Below are positions 1 through 10,394 of a stretch of DNA of 64,000 nucleotides, piece after piece. Each line of letters starts with the position of its first letter. Position 1 is the stretch's first letter. The stretch is taken from NCBI RefSeq assembly GCF_041468085.1, contig NZ_CP121015.1, positions 62,001 through 126,000 on the forward strand, written 5' to 3'. The position numbers were made by a program, and so were the translations under genes. Source of the DNA: Tistrella mobilis. GTDB lineage: Bacteria > Pseudomonadota > Alphaproteobacteria > Tistrellales > Tistrellaceae. The notes beneath the pieces are model-generated. The model searched no databases. It was not told where the DNA came from and worked only from the letters and a program-made list of their open reading frames with translations.

Positions 1-930
1 GAAGGGCTCTGCGATGTCTTCATGGACCAGGAAACGGGTGGGCGAGATGCAGACCTGGCCGGCATTGCGGAATTTCTGCGCCGCCAGCGCCGCCGCGGCC
101 TTGGCCGGATCGGCATCGGCGAACACGATCGCCGGGGCATGGCCGCCCAGCTCCATGGTGGCGCGCTTCATATGCCGCCCGGCCAGCGCCGCCAGCTCCT
201 GCCCCACGGCGGTGGAGCCGGTGAACGAGATCTTGGCGATCACCGGATGGGGGATCAGATAGGCCGAAATCTCGGCCGGCACGCCGAAGACCAGGTTGAT
301 CACGCCCGCCGGCACCCCGGCATCGGCGAAGGCGGCGATCAGCGCGGCGCAGCTGGCCGGGGTTTCTTCCGGCCCCTTGACGATGATCGTGCAGCCGGCG
401 GCAAGAGCGGCCGCCACCTTGCGCACCACCTGATTGATCGGGAAATTCCAGGGCGTGAAAGCCGCGGCCGGGCCGACCGGCTCGCGGGTGACGATCTGGA
501 CATGGCCGGGGGCGCGCGAGGGGATCACCCGGCCATAGGTACGGCGCGCCTCTTCGGCGAACCAGTCGATGGTATCGGCCGATCCCATCGCCTCGGCGCG
601 GGCTTCGGCCAGCGGCTTGCCCTGTTCCAGGGTCAGGATGGGGGCGATGGCGGCCGCGCGCTCGCGCATCAGCCCGGCGGCCCTGCGCATCAGCTTCGCC
701 CGATCGAAGGCCGGCACCCGTCGCCAGCTGCGGAAGGCGCGGTCGGCGGCCGCAAGCGCCCGGTCGAGATCGGCGGTCGAGGCATGGGCGACCCGGCCGA
801 TGGCGGTGCCGGTGGCCGGGTTCAGAACCGCCTCGTCGCGGCCGGTGCTGCCGGCGGTCCAGGCGCCGTCGATGAACAGGCGCGTGTCGGGGTAGGAGGT
901 GGCGGCGGGACAGGAGAGAGCGGCGGACAT
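1..930 (-). CDS. NAD(P)-dependent semialdehyde dehydrogenase, C-terminus beyond window
   Basis: Aldehyde dehydrogenase superfamily, closest in feel to succinate-semialdehyde dehydrogenases (GabD type), which oxidise a semialdehyde to the acid. I translated the minus strand: 310 residues are visible of the roughly 480 usual, so the C-terminal third lies off the left edge. The N-terminus reads [11 protein letters not shown]. The catalytic general base is E260 in [13 protein letters not shown] and the nucleophile is C294 in [11 protein letters not shown], the canonical 34-residue spacing. The cofactor-binding segment TPWNFPINQ and the FTGST motif are also present. It starts 49 bases after the ABC ATPase stop and is the last visible gene of the leftward operon. 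It probably oxidises the semialdehyde made by the upstream aminotransferase (malonate or succinate semialdehyde). The exact substrate cannot be read from sequence. Confidence 0.9.
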   Translation of the reverse strand, partial: MSAALSCPAATSYPDTRLFIDGAWTAGSTGRDEAVLNPATGTAIGRVAHASTADLDRALAAADRAFRSWRRVPAFDRAKLMRRAAGLMRERAAAIAPILTLEQGKPLAEARAEAMGSADTIDWFAEEARRTYGRVIPSRAPGHVQIVTREPVGPAAAFTPWNFPINQVVRKVAAALAAGCTIIVKGPEETPASCAALIAAFADAGVPAGVINLVFGVPAEISAYLIPHPVIAKISFTGSTAVGQELAALAGRHMKRATMELGGHAPAIVFADADPAKAAAALAAQKFRNAGQVCISPTRFLVHEDIAEPF

Positions 931-979
931 GGGGGGGACGTCCTTGGTCTGTGAAAGCGGGGGCTTGGGTCGCGAAAGA

Positions 980-2673
<1,694 letters not shown>

Positions 2674-2677
<4 letters not shown>

Positions 2678-3495
2678 GCAATATTCCTCATCCGCGGGTC
2701 CAGGCGGTCGCGCAGCGCGTCGCCGAGCAGGTTGATGCCGAGCAGGGTCAACGAGATGCAGAGCCCCGGGAAGATGCCGAGCCAGGGGGCCTGGCCCATG
2801 AAGGCGCGCCCGCCTGAGAGCATGTTGCCCCAGCTGGGGGCCGGCGGCGGCGCGCCGAGACCCAGGAAGGAAAGCGCGCTTTCCGACAACAGCACCCAGC
2901 CGAACATCGAGGTCGCGAGCACCGTCAGCGGCGCCACGCAATTGGGCAGGATGTGGCGGACCATGGTGTAGGCCTGGCCATGGCCCATCACGCGCGAGGC
3001 CTCGATGAAGGCATTTTCGCGCAGGGACAGCACCGTGCCGCGCATCACCCGGGCGACCGAGGGCGTGTAGGCAAGGCCCAGCGCCAGCACGATGCCGCCG
3101 GGGCTTGCCCCCAGCACCACCAGCAGGCCGAGCGCCAGCAGGATGCCCGGGAAGGCGAGCAGGGCATCGTTGAAGGTCATCACGATCCGGTCGGTCCAGC
3201 CGCGGAAATAGCCGGCCAGGATGCCGATGATGCTGCCGGCGATGATCGCGAAGACCACGGTGGTGAGCGCGATGGTCATGCTGGAGGAGGCGCCGGCCAT
3301 CAGCCGGCTGAGCACGTCGCGGCCGAATTCGTCGGTGCCGAGCAGATGGGCGCCGCCCGGGGCGGCAAGGCGGGCGCGCAGGTTCAGCGCCAGCGGATCC
3401 TGCGGCGTCCAGACCGTGGCGAGCATGGCCACCACGATCATGACACCGACCAGCACCAGGCCTGAAAGGCCGCGCAGGGACCTGAAGATCATCAT
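2674..3495 (-). CDS. Dipeptide/oligopeptide ABC transporter permease (DppC type)
   Basis: Inner-membrane permease of the peptide/nickel family, 273 residues. An N-terminal membrane segment is followed by the family motif GTDEFGRDVLSRL and by the EAA-loop region EASRVMGHGQAYTMVRHILPN, where it contacts the ATPase. The C-terminal segment LSFLGLGAPPPAPSWG is also typical of DppC/OppC. The start is the ATG pair at 3495/3492 behind a GGGAGG ribosome-binding site. The open frame extends further upstream only as a shadow of the DppB gene. It lies 11 bases after DppB and overlaps the ATPase start, so the three transport genes are translationally coupled. Confidence 0.95.
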
Positions 3496-3506
3496 CCGGG
3501 CCTCCC

Positions 3507-4451
3507 TCAATTCAGGGTCACGCGCGGATCGAAGACCGGATAGCAGAGGTCGACGATCAGGTTGACGATCACATAGGCGCCGGCGATGAACAGCAGGCAG
3601 CCCTGGATGACGGGATAGTCGCGGGCAAAAATGCCGTCGACCAGCAGCCGGCCGAGACCGGGGATGGTGAACACCGTCTCCACCACCGCGATGCCGCCCA
3701 GAAGATTGCCCAGAATCAGGCCGATCAGGGTCCAGGTGGGGGCGAAGGCGTTGCGGAAGGCATGGCGCCACAGCACCACCGGTTCCGACAGCCCCTTGGC
3801 GCGGGCATGGGTGATGTAATCCAGCCGCTGCACCTCCAGCATGCTGGCGCGGGCCATGCGGATGATCACCCCGGTTTCGTGCAGGAACAGGGTGAGCACC
3901 GGCAAGGTGAGGTAGAGCAGCCCGGCCCGGAAATCCTCGGCCAGCGACACATAGCCGATCACCGGCAGCCAGCCGAGTTCCAGGCCGAAGAGCAGCAGCA
4001 GCAGCAGGCCCAGCCAGAAGGTCGGGATCGACAGCAGCAGGGTCGCCACCGCGATGAAACCGAGGTCGAGCGCACTGTCCTGGCGCCAGGCGGCGATCAT
4101 GCCGGCCGGCACCGCGGCGAGGGTGGCCAGCGCCACCGCGATCGCAACGATCGTGGCGCTGATCCCGAACCGGTCCAGGATCAGGGGCAGCACCGGCAGA
4201 TCGGTGGTGATCGAGCGGCCGAAATCGCCGGTCAGGATCTGGCCCAGCCAGAGCACGAACTGCACCGGCAGCGGCTTGTCGAGACCCAGTTCCCGATGCA
4301 GGGCGGCGACCGTTTCAGGGGTCGCCATGTCGCCCAGCATCAGCGAGGCCGGATCGCCAGGGATCAGCCGGATCAGGAAGAACACCGCCGCCGCCACGAT
4401 GAGCAGCGTGGGCACGCCCATGGCGATGCGTGAAAGAATGAAGCGTCCCAT
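3507..4451 (-). CDS. Dipeptide/oligopeptide ABC transporter permease (DppB type)
   Basis: A 314-residue inner-membrane permease partner of the downstream DppC-type protein. The N-terminus RIAMGVPTLLIVAAAVFFLI is a membrane anchor, followed by the diagnostic IRLIPGDPASLMLG motif. The EAA loop reads ITHARAKGLSEPVVLWRHAF and the C-terminus ends VETVFTIPGLGRLLVDGI and DPRVTLN, all standard for DppB. It starts 46 bases after the C45-type acyltransferase gene and leads the transporter part of the operon. The likely binding protein is encoded on the other strand at 12,922, separated by the repeat block and regulator. Confidence 0.95.
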   Translation of the reverse strand: MGRFILSRIAMGVPTLLIVAAAVFFLIRLIPGDPASLMLGDMATPETVAALHRELGLDKPLPVQFVLWLGQILTGDFGRSITTDLPVLPLILDRFGISATIVAIAVALATLAAVPAGMIAAWRQDSALDLGFIAVATLLLSIPTFWLGLLLLLLFGLELGWLPVIGYVSLAEDFRAGLLYLTLPVLTLFLHETGVIIRMARASMLEVQRLDYITHARAKGLSEPVVLWRHAFRNAFAPTWTLIGLILGNLLGGIAVVETVFTIPGLGRLLVDGIFARDYPVIQGCLLFIAGAYVIVNLIVDLCYPVFDPRVTLN

Positions 4452-4497
4452 GGCCAGCCTCCTGCCCTGAAGATCCCGCTTGAAAAGGAGGCGCGGC

Positions 4498-5730
4498 TCA
4501 GGCGGCCGCCGCCACCGGGTCGCCGGTCAGGGTGTAGCGGGTGAAGCCCTGCTGCAGCGCCGGCAGGGGGGCCACTTCCATCACGCCCGCCGCCGGGTCC
4601 ATCACCACCATGGCGACGGTCGCCGACAGATTGCCGGCCTGGTTGGGCCGGGGCGGGCGGCAGACGGCATAGGGCGTGCCGAAATCGTCGAAGAAGGCCC
4701 GCTTCATGTCGTCGATGCCGATCTTCGGCCCGGCCTCTTCCAGCAGCCGCTTCACCCGCCAGTCGCGATACAGGCTGTCGGGCATGTTGGCGATGCCGGT
4801 GTCGCGCAGCCTGGTGCGGGCGATCGGGCTGATCCAGTGATTGGCGTGAACGATGATCTCGTTTTCGGGCAGCACGGCGAAGGCCTCGTCGGGCGCGCAT
4901 TCGAAATCGACCGCGAAGCCCTGGGCGGTGCTGATCATGATGTTGTTGGAGCAGGATTTGGGCGTGGTCGCCACCGCCCGGATCGCCTCGGCGAAATGGC
5001 TCTGTTCCAGCACCTTGCGGCGGATCAGCGACAGCGGCACGCCGGCGGTGCGGAAATCGCGCTCGCATTCCAGATAATTGGCGGTGATCGCGATGCCGGC
5101 CGCATTCAGCCCCGATCGGGCAAGCCCCCCGGCCTCGACGAAGGTCAGCAGATCCGGGCCGTCGGCGCGGTGCACACGCAGCACCACGCCGGTTTCGGCG
5201 CATTCCGACCGCCAGTCCCAGTTCTGGCCGTGGATCAGCCGGCCGGTGCGGCTGCGCCCGGGCAGGATGATCGCACCGGTGCAGCCGTCTTCGGGTTCGG
5301 AAGGCGCGTCGACGGCGGCGGGCGCCGCCGCCGCCAGCCGGCGGGCCTGCGCCACCACTTCGGTGCGGGCATTGATCATCACCACGTCTTCGAACGAGGT
5401 GCCGGACCCTTCTGCGATGCCGCGGATCTCTTCCAGGTAATGGGCGCCGAAAGCCTGAATGCGCGCGGCGAAATCGGCGATCAGCCGGCGGCGGAAATCC
5501 GCATCGGCCCCCAGACCGTCCAGCGCCCGGCCATAGATTTCGGCGCTCCGCGCGATCCGGTCGGGTACGGCTGCGCCATAGGCGCAGCCGCGGTCATAGG
5601 GCGTGCCCGCGACGGATACGAAGGGGAAGGGGGGGATCGCGGAGAGGGGGGTGGCTGTGGTCATGGGGCGCGGGTCTCGTCTGGCAGAACCGGGAGAGTC
5701 GGGGGAGAGGGGCGGGCGCGGCGGCGTCAC
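4498..5730 (-). CDS. C45-type acyltransferase/amidase (penicillin acyltransferase-like, Ntn hydrolase)
   Basis: Resembles peptidase family C45 (acyl-CoA:6-aminopenicillanate acyltransferase family), whose members self-cleave to expose an N-terminal cysteine that attacks amide bonds. The early block FPFVSVAGTPYDRGCAYG is the typical family start. The presumed nucleophile is the Cys in EDGCTGAII (residue 150 from the GTG start, 128 from the ATG). NWDW and MISTAQGFAVDFE further on are also family-like. Two starts are possible. A GTG at 5730 overlaps the aminotransferase stop behind GGGAGG and looks translationally coupled. An ATG at 5664 matches the usual protein length better. In this operon it probably trims an imported amide or peptide conjugate. 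The substrate is unknown. Confidence 0.85.
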   Translation of the reverse strand: MTPPRPPLSPDSPGSARRDPRPMTTATPLSAIPPFPFVSVAGTPYDRGCAYGAAVPDRIARSAEIYGRALDGLGADADFRRRLIADFAARIQAFGAHYLEEIRGIAEGSGTSFEDVVMINARTEVVAQARRLAAAAPAAVDAPSEPEDGCTGAIILPGRSRTGRLIHGQNWDWRSECAETGVVLRVHRADGPDLLTFVEAGGLARSGLNAAGIAITANYLECERDFRTAGVPLSLIRRKVLEQSHFAEAIRAVATTPKSCSNNIMISTAQGFAVDFECAPDEAFAVLPENEIIVHANHWISPIARTRLRDTGIANMPDSLYRDWRVKRLLEEAGPKIGIDDMKRAFFDDFGTPYAVCRPPRPNQAGNLSATVAMVVMDPAAGVMEVAPLPALQQGFTRYTLTGDPVAAAA

Positions 5731-7100
5731 GCCACCTCCCCCAGCGCCGTGCGGATGGTGTCGACCACCTGGCCCATCTGATCGGGGGTGATGATCAGCG
5801 GCGGCGACAGCACCAGATTGTCGCCCGCCACCCGGACCAGAACGCCGTCGTCGAAGCAGCGGTTGACGGTCTCAGCCGCACGCGCGCCCGGGGCGCCGTC
5901 GCGGCTGTCCAGTTCGATGGCGGCCAGCAGGCCGATATTGCGGATGTCGCGCAGATGGGGCGCGCCCTTCAGCTGATGGACGGCTTCCTCCCAGGCGGCG
6001 CAGATCTCCGGTCCCCGGTCGAACAGCCCCTCCTGCTCGTAGGTTTCGATGGTGGCGATGCCGGCGGCGCAGGCCAGCGGATGGCCGGAATAGGTATAGC
6101 CGTGCATCAGCTCCACGGCCGCCTCGGGCCCGGTCATGAAGGCGTCGTAGACGGCGGTGGAGGCGATCACCCCGCCCATCGGCACGGCGCCGTTGGTCAT
6201 GCCCTTGGCGCAGGTGATCATGTCGGGGGTAACCCCCAGCGCATTGGAGGCGAAGGGCGCGCCCAGGCGGCCGAAGCCGGTGATGACCTCGTCGAAGATC
6301 AGCAGGATGCCGTGGCGGGTGCAGATCTCGCGCAGCCGCTCCAGATAGCCGACCGGCGGCGGCAGCACCCCGCCCGATCCGGTCACCGGCTCCACGATCA
6401 CGGCGGCGATGGTCGAGGCGTCGTGGATCTGGACGATGTTTTCAAGCTCGTCGGCCAGATGCGCGCCCCAGGCCGGCTGGCCGCGCGAGAAGGCGTTGTG
6501 GTCCAGGTTGTGGGTGTGGGGCAGATGGTCGACATCGCCCAGAAGCGGGCCGAAATCGCGGCGGTGGCGGGGGATGCCGGCAACCGACAGCCCGCCGAAG
6601 CCCATGCCGTGATAGGCCTTGGCCCGGCCGATCAGCTTCACCCGGTTCGCATCGCCCCGGACCTTGTGATACGCCCGCGCGATCTTGAGCGCGGTATCGA
6701 CCGCCTCCGATCCCGAATTGGTGAAGAACACCCGGTCGAGCCCGGCGGGGGCGAGGCCGGCGATCCGCTCGGCCAGCACGAAAGCGGCCGGATGGCTCAT
6801 CTGGAAGGACGAGACATAGTCCATCCGCGCCGCCTGATCCTGGATCGCCCGCACGATCCGCGGCTGATTATGGCCGGCATTCACGCACCAGAGCCCGGCC
6901 ATGGCATCCAGAATCTGCCGGCCGTCGGCGGTGGTGTAGTACATGCCGTCGGCCGCGACGAACAGGCGCGGATCGGCCTTGAACGCCCGGTTGGCCGAAA
7001 ACGGCATCCAATAGGGCTGGAGATCATTGGGGGCCAGTCGGATATCGGGCGCGTGCCGGTCGGCGCCGGCCAGATCGGGGGCAGGGGACTGGACGGTCAT
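5727..7100 (-). CDS. Class III omega-amino acid:pyruvate aminotransferase (beta-alanine/GABA type)
   Basis: PLP-dependent class III aminotransferase of 457 residues, a full-length family member. The PLP lysine is K299 in CAKGMTNGAVPMGG, and the pyridine-binding aspartate is D270 in IFDEVITGFGRLG. FFTNSGSEAVDTALK binds the PLP phosphate. The AGLWCVNAGHN and SFQMSHP segments are typical of beta-alanine:pyruvate aminotransferases, which turn an omega-amino acid into a semialdehyde. It is the first gene of the leftward operon, and the dehydrogenase at its far end can oxidise the product. The start ATG lies downstream of an A-rich segment that includes a candidate operator (7153-7162). Confidence 0.92.
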   Translation of the reverse strand: MTVQSPAPDLAGADRHAPDIRLAPNDLQPYWMPFSANRAFKADPRLFVAADGMYYTTADGRQILDAMAGLWCVNAGHNQPRIVRAIQDQAARMDYVSSFQMSHPAAFVLAERIAGLAPAGLDRVFFTNSGSEAVDTALKIARAYHKVRGDANRVKLIGRAKAYHGMGFGGLSVAGIPRHRRDFGPLLGDVDHLPHTHNLDHNAFSRGQPAWGAHLADELENIVQIHDASTIAAVIVEPVTGSGGVLPPPVGYLERLREICTRHGILLIFDEVITGFGRLGAPFASNALGVTPDMITCAKGMTNGAVPMGGVIASTAVYDAFMTGPEAAVELMHGYTYSGHPLACAAGIATIETYEQEGLFDRGPEICAAWEEAVHQLKGAPHLRDIRNIGLLAAIELDSRDGAPGARAAETVNRCFDDGVLVRVAGDNLVLSPPLIITPDQMGQVVDTIRTALGEVA

Positions 7101-7152
7101 GCCGCATCACTCCGCATCGGTGGGGATGACGGAACTATGATGCTACAAAAAA

Positions 7153-7162
7153 CAAAATGCAA
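7153..7162. promoter_or_regulatory. Candidate GntR operator upstream of the leftward operon
   Basis: CAAAATGCAA lies 52 bases upstream of the aminotransferase ATG, inside a short A-rich stretch that stands out from the G+C-rich surroundings. A 9-of-10 match (CAAAATACAA) sits beside the gntR start at 10314-10323. Shared placement suggests one regulator, presumably the GntR protein encoded at 9386-10306, controls both arms. This is inference from two sites only. Confidence 0.35.
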
Positions 7163-7208
7163 GGGGTGGTGTTGGAGGTGGACAGGGGGCCGTATGCCAT
7201 CGTCCGTT

Positions 7209-7364
7209 CATGTCGGGCGCCGGCTCTGCCGGGGTCGTCGTGCCCCCGCCGCCATCGCCCGCCTATGTCAGGGGCCGGCCTTCGCCGGGGTCGCCCCGCC
7301 CCCACCACCGTCATGCGCCCATGTCAGGGGCTGGCCCTGCCGGGTTCGTCCTGCCCCTACCACC
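7209..7364. repeat. Three short degenerate ~55 bp direct repeats
   Basis: Three imperfect copies begin near 7209, 7264 and 7320, each of the form ATGTC followed by a GGGCCGGC-like core and a CCGGGGTCG or CCGGGTTCG stretch, spaced about 55 bases. They lie directly against the much larger tandem array that starts at 7365. No coding function is evident: the open frames here are low-complexity readings of the repeat. Confidence 0.5.
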
Positions 7365-9283
7365 GTCATCCCCGCGGAGGCGGGGATCCAGGTTGGTTTC
7401 CACGGGAATGGACGGGCGGCCGGGCGCGCGGACGGTCATGTCGGCCATCACCGCCGGACCCGGGTGTGCGGCGTTCTTTGTGGGGGGACGAACCTGGATC
7501 CCGGCCTTCGCCGGGATGACGGTGGGGAGGATGTGCCGGGACTGGCAGCGACAGCGCCGGACATCAACGGCGCGGCGCGCGGATGGCCAGAGGGCTGAAT
7601 CCACCGACAACCCGGGGGGACCGGGTTGCGGGGTTTCCATGACCGGAGCAAATGGTCATGACCTCAAACCTCTATGTCCGATCCAAACCTCGCCATCCAC
7701 TGCACACCCCCTCTACCGTCATCCCGGCGAAGGCCGGGATCCAGGTAGGCGTCCACGGGAATGGACAGGCGACCGGGCGTGCGGACCACCATGTCGGCCA
7801 TCACCGCCGGACCAGGGCGTTCAGCGTTCTTTGTGGGGGGCGAACCTGGATCCCGGCCTTCGCCGGGATGACGGTGGGGAGGGTGTGCCGGGACTGGCAG
7901 CGACAGCGCCGGACATCAACGGCGCGGCGCGCGGATGGCGAGAGGGCTGAATCGGCCGACAACCCGGGAGACCGGGTTGCGGGGTTTCCATGACCAGAGC
8001 AAATGGTCATGACCTCAAACCTCTATGTCCGATCCAAACCTCGCCACCCACTGCACACCCCCTCTACCGTCATCCCGGCGAAGGCCGGGATCCAGGTAGG
8101 CGTCCACGGGAATGGACAGGCGACCGGGCGTGCGGACCACCATGTCGGCCATCACCGCCGGACCAGGGCGTTCAGCGTTCTTTGTGGGGGGGGCGAACCT
8201 GGATCCCGGCCTTCGCCGGGATGACGGTGGGGAGGGTGTGCCGGGACTGGCAGCGACGGCGCCGGACATCAACGGCGCGGCGCGCGGATGGCCAGAGGGC
8301 TGAATCCACCGACAACCCGGGGGACCGGGTTGCGGGGTTTCCATGACCGGAGCAAATGGTCATGACCTCAAACCTCTATGTCCGATCCAAACCTCGCCAC
8401 CCACTGCACACCCCCTCTACCGTCATCCCGGCGAAGGCCGGGATCCAGGTAGGCTTCCACGGGAATGGACGGGCGGCCGGGCGCGCGGACGGCCGTGTCG
8501 GCCATCACCGCCGGACCAGGGCGTTCAGCGTTCTTTGTGGGGGGGGCGAACCTGGATCCCGGCCTTCGCCGGGATGACGGTGGGGAGGGTGTGCCGGGAC
8601 TGGCAGCGACAGCGCCGGACATCAACGGCGCGGTGCGCGGATGGTCAGAGGGCTGAATCCACCGACAACCCGGGAGACCGGGTTGCGGGGTTTCCATGAC
8701 CAGAGCAAATGGTCATGACCTCAAACCTCTATGTCCGATCCAAACCTCGCCACCCACTGCACACCCCCTCTACCGTCATCCCGGCGAAGGCCGGGATCCA
8801 GGTAGGCTTCCACGGGAATGGACGGGCGGCCGGGCGTGCGGACCACCATGTCGGCCATCACCGCCGGACCAGGGCGTTCAGCGTTCTTTGTGGGGGGCGA
8901 ACCTGGATCCCGGCCTTCGCCGGGATGACGGTGGGGAGGGTGTGCCGGGACTGGCAGCGACGGCGCCGGACATCAACGGCGCGGCGCGCGGATGGCCAGA
9001 GGGCTGAATCCACCGACAACCCGGGGGGACCGGGTTGCGCGGTTTTCATGACCGGAGCAAATGGTCATGACCTCAAACCTCTATGTCCGATCCAAACCTC
9101 GCCACCCACTGCACACCCCCTCTACCGTCATCCCGGCGAAGGCCGGGATCCAGGTTGGTTTCCACGGGAATGGACAGGCGACCGGGCGTGCGGACCACCA
9201 TGTCGGCCATCACCGCCGGACCCGGGTGTGCGGCGTTCTTTGTGGGGGGACGAACCTGGATCCCCGCCTTCGCGGGGATGACG
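7365..9283. repeat. Tandem array of ~352 bp units built from paired palindromic (REP/MITE-like) elements
   Basis: Six copies of an inverted-repeat pair occur in direct tandem. Left arms (GTCATCCCGGCGAAGG...) begin at 7365, 7718, 8069, 8422, 8775 and 9127, giving periods of 351-353. Each is followed about 125 bases later by its reverse complement (CCTGGATCCCGGCC...), and each arm is itself a small hairpin. Between pairs lies a near-identical spacer of roughly 200 bases containing GCAAATGGTCATGACC, at 7648, 7999, 8352, 8705 and 9057. Copies differ by only a few bases, so expansion was recent or homogenised. The first and last arms carry a variant core (CCCCGCGG). Reading frames such as VIPAKAGIQV are translations of the repeat, not genes. 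Confidence 0.95.
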
Positions 9284-9385
9284 ATAGAGAGGGCGTGCGG
9301 AGGTCGGCCGAGGGGAGGCCGGACAGGGGCGCCGTATGCCGTCGTCCGGTCATGTCCGGCGATGAACGGTGTCGGGCCCGTGCGG

Positions 9386-10306
9386 TCAGTCCAGCGGGGT
9401 CGGTCGGGTCAGGACGGCGGCCTGTTCCAGGTGGCGGCGGATCAGGGCGGCGGCGATTTCGCGCTGGTCCAGTTCCAGGCGGTCCAGGATCTCCAGATGT
9501 TCGCGGCACGAGACCTTGACCCGCTCCAGCCCGTAGACCCAGTCGTAATTGGAAAAGCGGCGGATGCGGCTCTGCTGGCGCAGCGCGTTCAGGATGAAGC
9601 GGTTGCCCGAGGCCAGGGCCAGACCTTCATGGAAGGCGGCGTTCATTTCAAAGAGCGTGATCGACGAGGTTTCGCTCCAGGGGGCCGCCATGAAGGCTTC
9701 GTGGCGGCGGCGCATGTCTTCCACCCAGGCGGGATCGAGGTGGAAGTTCTGCGCCATCACGCTGGCCGGTTCGATCAGCAGGCGGAATTCATAGCTTTCC
9801 CGCCGGGCGGCATCGTCCAGCACCGGCAGGAAGGCCCAGCCATGGCCGGGCTTGCGCTCGGCCATGCCGATTTCCGACAGCTGGGCCAGAACCCGGAGCA
9901 GCAGCGGCCGGCTGACGCCGTAGCGGCGCATCAGATCGGCTTCCGACACCTCGGCCGGCAGGCGGTTGCGCTGGCGGTCGCCGGCCAGACGGATGCAGAG
10001 CTGGTCCACCTCGCCCGGCGGATGCGGCGCCTCCATGGCCGGGGCCTCGGGCACCGCCCGCAGGCTGTAGCCGCGCCGGGGCTGATGGTCCAGCACACCC
10101 TGGCGGGCCAGTTCCTCCATCACCGCCCTGACCGGCGTGCGCGAGACCTGAAGATGCTGGGCAAGGGCAAGCTCGGTCACCCGGTCGCCGGGACTGAATC
10201 CGTTGCTGCGCAGATAGTCCAGCACCCGTGGCAGCAGATCGCGCTGCAGCCGGCTTGGCCCCTCTGAATCGACAACTGGCTCTTGCGTTCCGTTTTCTTG
10301 TCTCAT
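9386..10306 (-). CDS. GntR-family regulator with two winged-helix segments and an FCD-type ligand domain
   Basis: A 306-residue regulator, longer than the usual 220-250 for FadR/FCD members. Residues about 20-80 form a GntR winged helix (DRVTELALAQHLQVSRTPVR, then LARQGVLDHQPRRGYSL). Residues about 98-160 look like a second winged helix (EADLMRRYGVSRPLLLRVL, then RKPGHGWAFLP). The C-terminal half is an all-helical FCD-like domain with ESYEFRLLIEP and FHEGLALASGNRFI, where FCD proteins bind an organic acid ligand and often a metal. It is divergent from the amidase gene and separated from the aminotransferase operon by the tandem repeats. It probably controls both arms in response to a pathway intermediate. 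Confidence 0.88.
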   Translation of the reverse strand: MRQENGTQEPVVDSEGPSRLQRDLLPRVLDYLRSNGFSPGDRVTELALAQHLQVSRTPVRAVMEELARQGVLDHQPRRGYSLRAVPEAPAMEAPHPPGEVDQLCIRLAGDRQRNRLPAEVSEADLMRRYGVSRPLLLRVLAQLSEIGMAERKPGHGWAFLPVLDDAARRESYEFRLLIEPASVMAQNFHLDPAWVEDMRRRHEAFMAAPWSETSSITLFEMNAAFHEGLALASGNRFILNALRQQSRIRRFSNYDWVYGLERVKVSCREHLEILDRLELDQREIAAALIRRHLEQAAVLTRPTPLD

Positions 10307-10313
10307 AGCATCT

Positions 10314-10323
10314 CAAAATACAA
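10314..10323. promoter_or_regulatory. Candidate GntR operator in the gntR/amidase divergent region
   Basis: CAAAATACAA lies 8 bases upstream of the gntR ATG and about 70 bases upstream of the amidase ATG, in the 88-base gap between the divergent genes. It matches the site at 7153-7162 at nine of ten positions. Binding here could regulate gntR itself and the rightward genes. This is inference from position and repetition. Confidence 0.35.
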
Positions 10324-10394
10324 AGCGGGGCCAGACAGACCGCCACCCCCGAACCCTGTCGCCCCCACCCTCTCTCACGAAGGCCGGAGACATC

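Noticed and set aside
7199-9519. Many 60-250 residue frames such as those reading VIPAKAGIQV or FAGMT
   Set aside because: Translations of the palindromic repeat units in several frames on both strands; commonly misannotated, not proteins.
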